Counted from the stretch's first letter, positions 35,420-44,283 are shown. The stretch: 47,071 bases of DNA from Alphaproteobacteria bacterium (GCA_019695395.1 JAIBAD010000009.1:1-47071), one strand, 5' to 3'. The notes: generated from the sequence alone by a model not told the origin. Made by a program: numbers and translations.

Positions 35420-36254
35420 GTCCAGTATTTTCTTGTTTATTCAAAGGGTCACTTATTAATTTCCGTCCATTTTGGGCACCTAACCAATCAAGTCCAGCCC
35501 GTAATTTAACAATATCACCCACCACAAAAAGTGCCGGTGGATCAATGGTCTCCGTTGATATATGCTGAATCATATGCCCAAGTGTACTTTCAAAAACCAG
35601 TTGATTATTTAATGTAGCACAGCTGACAATTGCAACAGGCTCATTAAAATTACGTCCATGGTTAAGTAAATTATTTATAATAATATCAAGATGTTTTAAA
35701 GCCATATAGAATATTAGAGGTGATGTTGTTTTACCCAATAATTGCCAATCAATTGATTGAGGAATTTGCCCGGTTAAATCATGACCTGTAATCAAAATAA
35801 TCGATGAATTTGTATCCCGGCATGTTAGTGGAATTCCGGCATAGGATAGCCCGCCAACCCCTGCACTAATTCCTGGAATAAAACGAAAAGGTATTGAAGC
35901 TGCAACTAGACTAAGCGCTTCTTCGACACCACGTCCAAAGATTAAAGGATCACCACCTTTAAGACGTAATACCTTTTTTCGCTCTTTAGCCAATTCTATA
36001 AGACGTAACGTAATATCAGGTTGTTTAATTGATGGTTTTCCACCCCTTTTACCGGCAAATTCAATAGTTTTATGAGAATCAATTAAGGCTAATATTTCTG
36101 TACTTACCAGAGCATCATAAATGATAACATCTGCTTCTTTTAATGCATACCATGCAAGCATTGTAAGCAAACCTGGGTCCCCTGGACCTGCCCCCACCAA
36201 CCATACGGAGCCTGGTAAAAAGTCTGGGTAAAGATTTTTAATGCTACTCTTCAT
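35412..36254 (-). CDS. cobA: Uroporphyrinogen-III C-methyltransferase
   Basis: The enzyme methylates uroporphyrinogen III at C2 and C7 to precorrin-2, the entry to cobalamin and siroheme. The tetrapyrrole methylase signatures are VWLVGAGPGDPGLLTMLA (18-35), LRLKGGDPLIFGRGVEE (98-114), FIPGISAGVGGLSYAGIPLT (129 onward), and PLIFYMALKHL. At 280 residues it is the single-domain form without the CysG dehydrogenase/chelatase. It overlaps cobB. The divergent neighbour is hemB, an earlier step of the same tetrapyrrole pathway, only 84 bases away, so a shared regulatory region is plausible. Confidence 0.9.
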   Translation of the reverse strand: MKSSIKNLYPDFLPGSVWLVGAGPGDPGLLTMLAWYALKEADVIIYDALVSTEILALIDSHKTIEFAGKRGGKPSIKQPDITLRLIELAKERKKVLRLKGGDPLIFGRGVEEALSLVAASIPFRFIPGISAGVGGLSYAGIPLTCRDTNSSIILITGHDLTGQIPQSIDWQLLGKTTSPLIFYMALKHLDIIINNLLNHGRNFNEPVAIVSCATLNNQLVFESTLGHMIQHISTETIDPPALFVVGDIVKLRAGLDWLGAQNGRKLISDPLNKQENTGHG

Positions 36255-36338
36255 AAACTATAGTAATTGTTCTATAAATAAAATCATCAATTGAAATCTA
36301 TTTTTGCAGAATTCTCTTATAAGTAAAAGTATAAAGTC

Positions 36339-37373
36339 ATGAAAAACAAATTTATAAACACTATGAATTTTAACAACCAACCATCATATCCCCAAACACG
36401 ATTAAGACGAAATCGATCACAATCATGGATAAGAAAATTGGTTGCAGAAAATAATTTAACTATTCATGACCTTATTTGGCCAGTTTTTATTCATGATGGA
36501 TCTACAAAACACGTACCTATAGAATCTATGCCTGGTATTTACAGACTATCCCTTGATGCTTTGGTTGAAGAAGCGACAAAAGCAGCTAACCTTGGCATTT
36601 TAGCTTTAGCTCTTTTTCCTGTTATTGAAACTGATAAGAAAGATCATCATGGGAAAGAAGCCTTAAATCCCAATAATTTGTGTAATCGTGCAATTAAAAT
36701 TTTAAAAAAAACTATACCAGAAATGGGGGTGATATGCGATGTTGCCCTTGATCCCTATACCAGTCATGGGCATGATGGATTATTAGAAAATAATATTATT
36801 TTAAATGATGAAACATTAGAAATTCTAGGAAAACAAGCTCTTTATCAAGCTGAAGCAGGGGCAGATATTGTTGCCCCTTCTGATATGATGGATGGCAGGG
36901 TTGGATATATAAGAAAAATTTTAGATGAAGCAGGTTATGAAAACTGTCTCATTATGTCATATGGAGCAAAATATGCGTCCAATTTTTATGGCCCCTTTCG
37001 TGATGCATTAGGATCTAAATCAGCCTTAGGCAAAGCAGATAAACGTACATATCAAATGGATCCTGCAAATAGTCATGAAGCATTACGTGAGATTAATCTT
37101 GATATTAATGAAGGCGCCGATATGGTTTTAATTAAACCAGGTATGCCCTATTTAGATATTGTATCCAGGGTTAAAAGTACATTTCATATACCAACCTTTG
37201 TGTATCAAGTTAGTGGTGAATATGCTATGATCAAAGCCGCCCATGAAAAAGGTTGGTTAGATGAAAAATCAACAATGCTTGAATCAATGATGGCTTTTAA
37301 AAGAGCTGGCGCCGATGGGATTTTTACCTATGCTGCTTTATCGATTGCTCAATGGTTAAAAGAAAAGATTTAA
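36339..37373 (+). CDS. hemB: Delta-aminolevulinic acid dehydratase (porphobilinogen synthase), Mg-type
   Basis: Joins two 5-aminolevulinate molecules to porphobilinogen. The two Schiff-base lysines are K211 (SYGAKYAS) and K266 (VLIKPGMPYLD). The metal-site segment DVALDPYTSHGHDG (134-147) has Ala136, Asp138 and Asp146 where zinc enzymes have cysteines, so this is the Asp-rich, magnesium/potassium-regulated form typical of alphaproteobacteria. It has 344 residues. Two ATGs at the start (36339 and 36363) are possible; neither has a strong ribosome-binding site, and the second (MNFNNQPSYPQTRLRRNR) would remove an 8-residue extension. Confidence 0.94.
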   Translation: MKNKFINTMNFNNQPSYPQTRLRRNRSQSWIRKLVAENNLTIHDLIWPVFIHDGSTKHVPIESMPGIYRLSLDALVEEATKAANLGILALALFPVIETDKKDHHGKEALNPNNLCNRAIKILKKTIPEMGVICDVALDPYTSHGHDGLLENNIILNDETLEILGKQALYQAEAGADIVAPSDMMDGRVGYIRKILDEAGYENCLIMSYGAKYASNFYGPFRDALGSKSALGKADKRTYQMDPANSHEALREINLDINEGADMVLIKPGMPYLDIVSRVKSTFHIPTFVYQVSGEYAMIKAAHEKGWLDEKSTMLESMMAFKRAGADGIFTYAALSIAQWLKEKI

Positions 37374-37376
37374 ACC

Positions 37377-38516
37377 TTAATTCTTTTTTGAGTCAATAAT
37401 AACCAATTTATCTGAATATAATCCATTAAAATGGGTCGCCATAGCCAAAGAATATGCACCAACCTTATCGATTTCGATCCAATCACCCTCTTTAATATCT
37501 TCAGGCAATTCGAAAGGATATTTAAGCACATCAGCTGAATCGCATGTTGGACCATATAAAGTAAAGGGTTTTAAATTTTCTGAATATTGATTATTGGGAC
37601 GCAGCAATTTTGCTGGCCACTGTACATCTGCTAATCCCATTTCTGGTAATGCCCCATAAATTCCATCATTTATATAAAGCAAATCATCCTTACGTAATTG
37701 GACCTGTACAATTAGCGACATCGCATCATTAACCATAACTCGACCTGGTTCACACATTAAAATACAATCTTTGGATAAGGGAAGTTTAGCAAGACCTGCT
37801 TTGATAACATTTAAAAATTCTTCAATTGTGGGGGCTTTTTGGTTTAAATAGGTCGCCCCAAAACCACCCCCAACATCAAGAAATTTAATTGGTATCTTTG
37901 TAGTATCAAGGATATCCCCCACCATTTCCAAGGCTTTTGCATAGGCATCCAAATGCACACATTGTGATCCCACGTGAAATTTTAATCCCACATTACAACC
38001 TTTATCATAGGCAAGTTTTAAAAGCCTACCTGCTTCTTCTTTGTCTGCACCAAATTTCCCAGAAAGATATAAAATCATTCCTTTAACCGGGGGCGTTTTA
38101 AAACGCACAAGAATATTTAATGTTTTAACATCTCCATATTCTTCAATAACTTTATTTAATTCATCCTCATGATCAATCACATAAGTTGTAATTTGATAAT
38201 GTTGGGCAGCCTCTTTAATAACATCACGTCCCTTAACAGGATGCATAAAATATGCCTCAGCTCGTGCCAAATGATCTTTAACCAAAGCAATTTCAGCAAT
38301 AGATGCAGTATCAAAATGATGGATACCTGCATGATAAAGTTCCTTTAATACCCGTAAATGGGGATTACATTTAACCGCATAAAGAATACGCCCAGGAAAA
38401 TGATCCAGAAACTTTTGGGCCGATTGATGCAAAATATGTGGACGCAAACAATATACGGGATTTGTTGGTTTTAAATTATCGACAACAGCTTGCGCGCTAG
38501 AAAAAACATCTTCCAT
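37377..38516 (-). CDS. Ornithine/lysine decarboxylase (alanine racemase fold)
   Basis: This 379-residue PLP decarboxylase of fold type III makes putrescine (or cadaverine) and CO2 from a basic amino acid. The PLP lysine is K49 in AVKCNP, HVGSQC is at 181-186, the glycine loop FLDVGGGFGATY is at 212-223, the phosphate-contact region CEPGRVMV is at 255-262, and the dimer-contributed C325-D326 lies in YGPTCDSADV. These match the eukaryotic-type ornithine decarboxylase group found in alphaproteobacteria, some of which also act on lysine. Diaminopimelate decarboxylase is less likely because of the short length and the GPTCDSAD motif. The ATG is at 38516. The gene is convergent with hemB, 3 bases apart. 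Confidence 0.88.
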   Translation of the reverse strand: MEDVFSSAQAVVDNLKPTNPVYCLRPHILHQSAQKFLDHFPGRILYAVKCNPHLRVLKELYHAGIHHFDTASIAEIALVKDHLARAEAYFMHPVKGRDVIKEAAQHYQITTYVIDHEDELNKVIEEYGDVKTLNILVRFKTPPVKGMILYLSGKFGADKEEAGRLLKLAYDKGCNVGLKFHVGSQCVHLDAYAKALEMVGDILDTTKIPIKFLDVGGGFGATYLNQKAPTIEEFLNVIKAGLAKLPLSKDCILMCEPGRVMVNDAMSLIVQVQLRKDDLLYINDGIYGALPEMGLADVQWPAKLLRPNNQYSENLKPFTLYGPTCDSADVLKYPFELPEDIKEGDWIEIDKVGAYSLAMATHFNGLYSDKLVIIDSKKN

Positions 38517-38590
38517 TTTTGGTATTTATAATGATAGATTATTGACAGATAAATTATATAGATACATAAATTATGTTTTATATATACAAT

Positions 38591-38618
38591 TTGACTTAAC
38601 TCATACAATAAATATAAA
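38591..38618 (+). promoter_or_regulatory. Putative sigma-70-type promoter for the 78-residue gene
   Basis: TTGACT (38591-38596) and TATAAA (38613-38618) are spaced by 16 bases, about 60 bases before the ATG at 38680. AT-rich surroundings weaken the case. Confidence 0.4.
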
Positions 38619-38679
38619 AAGAATAAAAGAATAAATTACCATATTATTAATTATTAACCTCTAACTTTTATTTGTACTA

Positions 38680-38916
38680 ATGTTTAACTTCTTATGGCGC
38701 AATCGCAGAAATGCTAATGAAATAGCTATTGGTCAAAAATACCGCAGACGTGATGTGCCGTTAGTTGTTTGGGAAGTTTCATCTATTTTTACTGGAACAG
38801 ATGGAATAGCATATGTAAGTGTTTTCCGCACAGATGATGCAACAATGCGCAAAACGCTTGCCAAAAGCGCATTAGAAAACACGGAAAACTATATACTTTT
38901 AAATAAAACTAGCTAA
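38680..38916 (+). CDS. Small conserved-type protein of unknown function (78 residues)
   Basis: I do not recognise a named family. The protein starts MFNFLWRNRRNANEIAIGQK, is basic in the first third, has no membrane segment or signal peptide, and appears beta-rich in the middle: YRRRDVPLVVWEVSSI then GIAYVSVFRTDDATMRKTLA. The R-x-D-x-P-x-x-V-W-x-V opening and the T-M-R-K-T-L-A stretch recall short proteins found in Rhodospirillales-like genomes, from memory only. It is divergent from the decarboxylase and convergent with rpsU. The spacing, start and codon use look like a genuine gene. Confidence 0.6.
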   Translation: MFNFLWRNRRNANEIAIGQKYRRRDVPLVVWEVSSIFTGTDGIAYVSVFRTDDATMRKTLAKSALENTENYILLNKTS

Positions 38917-38957
38917 TTTTAATTTTAGATTAAGGGTTAAATAATACCCCTTACCAT

Positions 38958-39161
38958 CTAATAACCTTCGCGTTCAAATCTTTTACGTAATAATTTGCGA
39001 TGACGACGTGCAGCTTCAGAACGTTCGCGTACTTTACGCTCTGATGGTTTTTCATAATTTCGGCGCAATTTCATTTCGCGAAAAACGCCTTCTCTTTGCA
39101 TTTTTTTCTTTAATGCTCGTAAGGCTTGGTCAATATTATTATCACGAACTTGAACTTCCAC
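38958..39161 (-). CDS. rpsU: 30S ribosomal protein S21
   Basis: This small-subunit protein helps 16S rRNA reach the mRNA Shine-Dalgarno. The 67-residue sequence has the S21 opening with [19 protein letters not shown] and a strongly basic C-terminus ([10 protein letters not shown]). The start is a GTG at 39161 with AAGGAG about 9 bases upstream, a strong ribosome-binding site for this genome. Its leader contains a hairpin at 39199-39223 followed by a T-run. It is divergent from def and a COQ9-family gene, whose family is named for this arrangement. Confidence 0.94.
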   Translation of the reverse strand: MEVQVRDNNIDQALRALKKKMQREGVFREMKLRRNYEKPSERKVRERSEAARRHRKLLRKRFEREGY

Positions 39162-39198
39162 TTAATTTTTCTCCTTAATATTACCCTAAAAAAGAAAT

Positions 39199-39223
39199 TA
39201 GCTCTTTCATTAAATAAGAGCTA
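39199..39223 (-). promoter_or_regulatory. rpsU leader hairpin followed by T-run
   Basis: TAGCTCTT pairs with AAGAGCTA (8 base pairs, 9-base loop). On the minus strand the stem is followed by ATTTCTTTTTTTAGGG and then, about 20 bases later, the rpsU Shine-Dalgarno. It looks like an intrinsic terminator or attenuator in the leader; function is inferred. Confidence 0.45.
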
Positions 39224-39331
39224 CACTAGTTAATAAATGAATTTAATAGCTAAAACCCTGGAAAGGTTTAACACATAATAAATCTTTTGTGAAGTAGTGT
39301 TTAGCATAAAAATTAAAATGGAATATAAATT

Positions 39332-39871
39332 ATGGCTATTTTAAAAATCGCACGTATGGGACACCCAATTTTAAAGGAAAAAGCGAAACCAATCGATAAT
39401 ATTTCTGCGCCAGAAATAACGCGACTTATTCATGATATGCTTGAAACTTTGGCTGATTCTCGGGGAATTGGTCTAGCGGCTCCCCAGGTTTATTGCTCTT
39501 TAAGATTAATGATGTTTATGGTTCCCAAAGAAAGAATGGACAATAATACTGATGTGCCACTTACTATTTTAATTAATCCAGAATTTACACCTTTATCCGA
39601 AGAAAAAGAGCTTGGTTGGGAAGGATGTCTTTCGGTCCCAGGTTTTATGGGCAAAGTTCCCCGATATACCCATATTAAATATCGGGGTCAAACACCCAAA
39701 GGTGAATGGATAGAACAAGAGGCTAAAGATTATCATGCGCGTGTTTTTCAGCATGAATATGATCATTTGGATGGTATACTCTATCCTATGCGTATGACGG
39801 ATTTAACCCTCTTGGGGTTCAGAGAAGAAATGACACAATATCTTGATTCAGGTGAAGAAGTTGATGAATGA
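39332..39871 (+). CDS. def: Peptide deformylase
   Basis: Removes the N-formyl group from new proteins, using a metal (usually iron). The three motifs are complete: GIGLAAPQV at 45-53, EGCLSVPG at 97-104 (metal ligand C99), and HEYDHLDG at 141-148 (ligands H141 and H145, general base E142). The length of 179 is standard. It has no fmt partner beside it; instead a COQ9-family gene begins inside its last codons. Nothing odd is seen. Confidence 0.95.
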   Translation: MAILKIARMGHPILKEKAKPIDNISAPEITRLIHDMLETLADSRGIGLAAPQVYCSLRLMMFMVPKERMDNNTDVPLTILINPEFTPLSEEKELGWEGCLSVPGFMGKVPRYTHIKYRGQTPKGEWIEQEAKDYHARVFQHEYDHLDGILYPMRMTDLTLLGFREEMTQYLDSGEEVDE

Positions 39872-40511
39872 TGATAATTTAAAAAAAGATCTTCTTTATA
39901 AAGCTTTACGTTATGTTCCTTTTCAAGGATGGACACAGCAATCACTTAAGCACGCTGCCAAAGATCTTCATATAGATGACCCAAAAGCTTTAAGATTATT
40001 TGATGATCCAATTGATAAAAATATGATCATTTTTTTTAGCCATCAAGCTGATATCAGAATGATTGACGAATTCATAACCCATGATCTATCAACCATGTCA
40101 ATTAGAAATAAAGTGGCCCTTGCCATTAAAATTAGATTACAGCAAAACATCCAATATCAAGAATCTATTCGTCGTGCTGTTTTTATTATGATGCAGCCAC
40201 AAAATCTTATGGCATCGATGCGTTGCGTTTACCATACAACCAACAAAATATGGTACGCGTTAAAAGATAAATCAACCGATTATAATTTTTACACAAAGCG
40301 TGGGTTGCTTGGTCTTGTTTATATCAGTACTTTATTCTATTGGCTTAATGATCAATCCCAAGGTCAGCATGAAAGTTGGGTTTTTTTAGAACGACGCATT
40401 CAAGAAGTATTATCTATTCCCAAAATAATCCATAATGTTAAAATGTTACCTGCTTGGGTCCCAAGTCCCAGACGTTTCATAAGATTATGGAGAAAATACG
40501 ATATGAATTAA
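39864..40511 (+). CDS. COQ9 family ubiquinone biosynthesis protein
   Basis: This 215-residue protein of the COQ9 / RpsU-divergently-transcribed family assists ubiquinone biosynthesis, probably by presenting lipid intermediates to the hydroxylases. It is largely helical: LLYKALRYVPFQGWTQQSLK near the start and a TetR-like body with a C-terminal RRFIRLWRKYD. Its frame opens earlier (39843), but ATG at 39864 overlapping the def stop codon is the natural start. rpsU and def alongside support the call. A 16-base tandem duplication lies over its stop codon. Confidence 0.8.
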   Translation: MNDDNLKKDLLYKALRYVPFQGWTQQSLKHAAKDLHIDDPKALRLFDDPIDKNMIIFFSHQADIRMIDEFITHDLSTMSIRNKVALAIKIRLQQNIQYQESIRRAVFIMMQPQNLMASMRCVYHTTNKIWYALKDKSTDYNFYTKRGLLGLVYISTLFYWLNDQSQGQHESWVFLERRIQEVLSIPKIIHNVKMLPAWVPSPRRFIRLWRKYDMN

Positions 40512-40528
40512 TTACGATATGAATTAAT
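40497..40528 (+). repeat. Perfect 16-base tandem duplication at the COQ9 stop codon
   Basis: TACGATATGAATTAAT occurs at 40497-40512 and again at 40513-40528 without a gap. The first copy contains the last codons and TAA stop of the COQ9 gene; the second is in the intergenic DNA. Confidence 0.95.
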
Positions 40529-40683
40529 ATTGTCTCTGGTTTTTAGGTTTTATTCCCTTCAAAAAGCCAAAAAAGCTTTTGTTTATTGCGTTCTCTCAAA
40601 CGATATGGTAGATACCGTTTCATCACTTATCTAATCCTAATATCTCTAGATTTCCATCAATATTTAGCCTTATGGGGTATTTT

Positions 40684-42327
40684 ATGTTTCATAAACTTTC
40701 CTTAATCAGTATCCTTTTTTTATCTTCTTCTATAGCGTTGGCTCAAACTTCACCCAACGGATCTGATTTTAATCTAACCATTTTACACAATAACGATGTT
40801 CATGGTCGCGTTGATCAAGTTACAATGACGGGTTCTGCATGCACACCAAAAGATGCCGAGGCAAAAAAATGCTTTGGTGGGTTTGCCCGCATGATGACAG
40901 CCATCAATAAAATTAAAGACGAAAAACCAGATCAAGCTGTTTTGGTTTTGAATGGGGGTGATTTCTTTCAAGGAAGTTTATTTTACACAAAGTATAAAAG
41001 CAAATCTTTATCCCCTTTTCTTAATGCTGTTAAATATGATGCTGTAACCATTGGTAATCATGAATTTGATGACGGAGTTCCAGAACTCGCCAAATTTTTA
41101 AAAGACAGTAAAGATGTAAAATTTGTATCCAGCAATATTAATGCCGATAAAGAGCCAAATTTAAAAAAATATTTAACTAAATCTTTGGTTATTACGTCCC
41201 ATGGTCAAAAAATTGGCATTGTAGGGTTAACAACCGAAGCTACCCCTATTTTATCCAACCCAGGTAAAAAAATAGTGTTCGAAAATTTAAAAACTTCCCT
41301 TGAACGAGAGGTTAAAAATTTAGAATCCCAAGGCATTAATAAAATTATTGCCTTAACCCATATAGGTTTGGTCGAAGATATGAAACTGGCCGAAAGTGTC
41401 GAAGGCGTTGATATTTATGTTGGTGGCCACAGTCACACATTGCTCCACAATAATAATAAAGCCGCAGAAGCTTCATATCCTGTTGTGGTAAAAAGACCAT
41501 CGGGTGATCCAGCCTTAATTGTACAAGATTATTATGCCGGTATTTATTTAGGGGATTTAGATGTAACCTTTAACCCAAACGGCGTACCAGTCAGCTGGAA
41601 AGGTGATCCTATCCTTTTGGATAATGCTGTTGCCCAAGATCAAAAAATTCAGGATATGGTGAACAAACTTGCCAAACCCTTAGAAGAATTCCGGAAAAAG
41701 AAGGTAGGTGTAGCCACCGTTGATTTGGTTGGAGACCGTGACATTTGCAGATTTGAAGAATGTAATTTGGGCAATTTAATGGCCGATGCTTTATTATCCG
41801 CCACGAAAAAATATAAAACCCAAATTGCCCTACAAAATGGTGGGGGTATTCGCACCAGTATACCAAAAGGTCCAGTTAATTATGGTCAGGTGTTAGAGGT
41901 TCTTCCCTTTTCAAATAATATTTCTGTTTTTGGGTTAAAGGGCAGTGATTTGCAACTGGCGCTTGAAAATGGTGTCAGCAAAGCTGAAAATCATGGCAAT
42001 GAGGGTACAGGACGCTTTTTACAGGTTTCTGGTCTTCGCTATACATGGGATGTAAGCAAACCTGTGGGCAGCAGAATTGTGGATGTACAGGTTCGTGATG
42101 ATCATAATCAATATGTACCTCTTCAAGCAGATCAGGTTTATCAAATTGCAGCTAATGATTTTATGCGTATGGGTGGTGATGGTTACTCTATGTTAAAAGA
42201 AAAAGCCATTAATCCCTATGATAATGGCATCAACCAAGAAGATGCTTTAGCTGCCTATATCCAAGAAATTAGCAAAAAATCTAAAGGTGTTGAGCCTAAG
42301 GTTGAAGGCCGTATCACGAAAAAATAA
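40684..42327 (+). CDS. Periplasmic 5'-nucleotidase / UDP-sugar hydrolase family
   Basis: This 547-residue secreted metallophosphoesterase probably removes phosphate from nucleotides (and possibly UDP-sugars) for scavenging. The Sec signal peptide is MFHKLSLISILFLSSSIALA. The metal-binding motifs are ILHNNDVHGRV (D38, H40), VLNGGDFFQGSLF, IGNHEFDDG and GGHSH. The C-terminal substrate-binding domain includes NLMADALL and LQNGGGIR and ends ANDFMRMGGDGYSM. ATG at 40684 is preferred to 40672 because GGGG sits seven bases upstream and the signal peptide is then normal. A strong terminator follows. Confidence 0.9.
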   Translation: MFHKLSLISILFLSSSIALAQTSPNGSDFNLTILHNNDVHGRVDQVTMTGSACTPKDAEAKKCFGGFARMMTAINKIKDEKPDQAVLVLNGGDFFQGSLFYTKYKSKSLSPFLNAVKYDAVTIGNHEFDDGVPELAKFLKDSKDVKFVSSNINADKEPNLKKYLTKSLVITSHGQKIGIVGLTTEATPILSNPGKKIVFENLKTSLEREVKNLESQGINKIIALTHIGLVEDMKLAESVEGVDIYVGGHSHTLLHNNNKAAEASYPVVVKRPSGDPALIVQDYYAGIYLGDLDVTFNPNGVPVSWKGDPILLDNAVAQDQKIQDMVNKLAKPLEEFRKKKVGVATVDLVGDRDICRFEECNLGNLMADALLSATKKYKTQIALQNGGGIRTSIPKGPVNYGQVLEVLPFSNNISVFGLKGSDLQLALENGVSKAENHGNEGTGRFLQVSGLRYTWDVSKPVGSRIVDVQVRDDHNQYVPLQADQVYQIAANDFMRMGGDGYSMLKEKAINPYDNGINQEDALAAYIQEISKKSKGVEPKVEGRITKK

Positions 42328-42347
42328 TTTAACTAATCACAAGAACA

Positions 42348-42380
42348 AAAGGCCACATGGTTACCATGTGGCCTTTTTTT
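42348..42380 (+). terminator. Rho-independent terminator after the 5'-nucleotidase
   Basis: AAAGGCCACATGG pairs perfectly with CCATGTGGCCTTT around a TTA loop, followed by a T-run on the plus strand. The 13-base-pair stem is one of the best in the window. It also lies between two convergent genes. Confidence 0.93.
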
Positions 42381-42397
42381 AGAATAGATAGTTATAC

Positions 42398-43696
42398 TTA
42401 ACTATTGCTGACAGTAAAAAGACTGTGTTGGCTTTTATAATCTTCCCAACTGGTTACTGTACCATCTGATACACCAGCACCAAATCCACCCATCGCTTGG
42501 GAGAGTAATGATGTTGGATCTGTATCATCTGCTGCGAAAGAGGCGCCACGTTTTTGTAAAAACGTTTCTACTGAATAAACAATTCCTCTAAACACAACAC
42601 CTTCAATATTAAGGAAACGGTCTGTTTCACCAGTTCTTTTATGAACTGACTTAAATTCAGTAGAACTGACTTTGGTGAAAGTATAATCATCAAATCTTGT
42701 ACGTTTATCAAAGAAAAACAAATCGTCACCATTCCCACCATCAAATACATCATCAGAACCATCACCTATATCCAAGTTTGCAAAATCAAAATCTTCTGGA
42801 TTTGTCCAATCAGTAAAATTGATTAAATCATCTCCATCTCCACCATTTACATGATCACTTCCTCTATGGCCGAATACAAAATCATCATCATTTCCCCCAT
42901 TTACAATATCATCTCCATAACCGCCAAATAATTGATCAGATCCAGCACCACCATCAAGCGTATCATCATCATCTCCACCATCTAATGCATCATCCCCTGC
43001 TCCACCGGAAAGGTTATCATTCCCTGCTTCGCCAAACAAAAAATCTTGTGCATTATCATTGCCACCTGTTACTGTATCGTTTCCTGATCCAGCTTCTACA
43101 AGATCGGTACCATTACCGCCATCTACGGTATCATTCCCATCACCAGTATCTATTATATCAATGCCATCATCACCCCAAACGAAATCATCACCCAAACTAG
43201 AATTAATCTGATCATCACCTGTACCACCATGAATAGAATCATTAAAATCACTTGCACCAGATCTTTTAAAATCCCCACTTATTATATCATTTCCAGCACC
43301 ACCATTAATTTCATCATTACCATCACCCCCAAATAAAACATCATTATTGTCTCCACCATCAATTTTATCATCACCAGCGTCACCATATATATTATCTGCA
43401 CCATTATTGCCTTCAAGGGTATCATATCCATTGCCACCCCATAATTGATCATTACCATTCCCCCCATATATTTCATCATCTTTATACCCGCCGGTTAGAA
43501 TATCATTCCCATCAAATCCATATATTTGATATTGGTCATTATCCGTAGGACCATCCCGGCTTATTATATCATTACCGGATGTTCCATTAACAACAAGGTT
43601 ATAAAAGGGGAAGTCAAATTCTAAATGATCAGATTCAACATGGTTAGAGGGTAGTAAATTAAATTGCTTTTTGTTATTTTCTTTTAGTGATTTCAT
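42398..43696 (-). CDS. RTX calcium-binding repeat protein
   Basis: This 432-residue protein consists mostly of more than a dozen glycine-aspartate nonapeptides (GGNGNDQLW, GGAGNDIIS, GGDDDDTLD and similar), forming calcium-stabilised parallel beta-roll. No Sec signal peptide is present; the N-terminus (MKSLKENNKKQFNLLPSNH) and C-terminal tail suggest type I secretion. The tail LLSQAMGGFGAG, ending in FTVSNS, is shared in part with the RTX protein at 46460 and with the relic at 43883. No catalytic domain is visible, so the role (adhesin, S-layer, toxin part) is unknown. The start follows GAGGAA. No type I secretion genes lie in the window. Confidence 0.88.
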   Translation of the reverse strand: MKSLKENNKKQFNLLPSNHVESDHLEFDFPFYNLVVNGTSGNDIISRDGPTDNDQYQIYGFDGNDILTGGYKDDEIYGGNGNDQLWGGNGYDTLEGNNGADNIYGDAGDDKIDGGDNNDVLFGGDGNDEINGGAGNDIISGDFKRSGASDFNDSIHGGTGDDQINSSLGDDFVWGDDGIDIIDTGDGNDTVDGGNGTDLVEAGSGNDTVTGGNDNAQDFLFGEAGNDNLSGGAGDDALDGGDDDDTLDGGAGSDQLFGGYGDDIVNGGNDDDFVFGHRGSDHVNGGDGDDLINFTDWTNPEDFDFANLDIGDGSDDVFDGGNGDDLFFFDKRTRFDDYTFTKVSSTEFKSVHKRTGETDRFLNIEGVVFRGIVYSVETFLQKRGASFAADDTDPTSLLSQAMGGFGAGVSDGTVTSWEDYKSQHSLFTVSNS

Positions 43697-44283
43697 AATA
43701 TTATTTCCTCAATTAATTAAAAAATATTGTTTAATTTTAAATTAATAAAATTTGTACTATAATTAATAAACTCATAAACTCAATATAATAATCGAATAAA
43801 TATTTATAATAGTTAATAAAGCTGACAGAATATCTAGAAAAATATCCAACAGTTTTATTAAAAATATTTATGATTAGTTTGATTAGATAACAAATTTAGA
43901 ATCAAACACAGCTGTTAAATGAAGTTAGTTGAATTGATCATATATACCTAATCCTTCATACATATCAGATCCATTATTACCACCAAATCCTGCTATCGTT
44001 TCAGTTAATAAAGACAATCAAATTGATCAAAAAAAGGAGAAAGAGAAGTTGTATAAAATTGATTTTTAGATTTTTTGTTTCTTACAGATGCAAGAACAGA
44101 TGGCACTAAAAACGTTATAAATAAAATTCTTTAAAATAATAAAAATCTAAAAAAATTATCCATAAGGTAATTATCATATATAAGATGATACAAACTAATA
44201 TATGGTTAATTTTATGAATTTATTTAATAAAATATTATTTATTCAAAAATATTTTTATATAAATAGTAACTATTCAATAATTA
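43697..44283. other. Intergenic stretch holding an RTX relic
   Basis: The 587 bases contain no intact gene. They hold the decayed RTX tail at 43883-44028 and very AT-rich flanks. The first part (43697-43880) shows nothing I can identify. Upstream of the relic, minus-strand frames are broken by stops and no longer show clear repeats. Confidence 0.6.
43883..44028 (-). pseudogene. Relic C-terminal tail of a fourth RTX paralogue
   Basis: Minus-strand translation gives SLLTETIAGFGGNNGSDMYE, then GLGIYDQFN, a TAA stop, then LHLTAVFDS. It lines up with the tail of the RTX protein at 46460 (SLLSQAMGGFGVDG, then EGLDSYDQSSQSYLTAVVDP) almost without gaps: GFG, EGL, YDQ and LTAV keep their spacing. The in-frame stop replaces the serine-rich link, and the preceding DQFD is in the next frame, so at least one stop and one frameshift separate it from function. 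The RTX repeats before it have been deleted or are too decayed to see. Confidence 0.75.

Noticed and set aside
38941-38956. Bidirectional terminator between the 78-residue gene and rpsU
   Set aside because: TAAGGG/CCCTTA is only six base pairs with a long loop and poor T-run.
40553-40580. Terminator after the COQ9 gene
   Set aside because: CAAAAAGC/GCTTTTG has a bulge and is short; AT-rich DNA makes such matches likely by chance.
42720-43520. CRISPR-like regular short repeats
   Set aside because: The periodicity is 27 bases (nine codons) and imperfect, as expected of RTX nonapeptides; there are no identical repeats with unique spacers.
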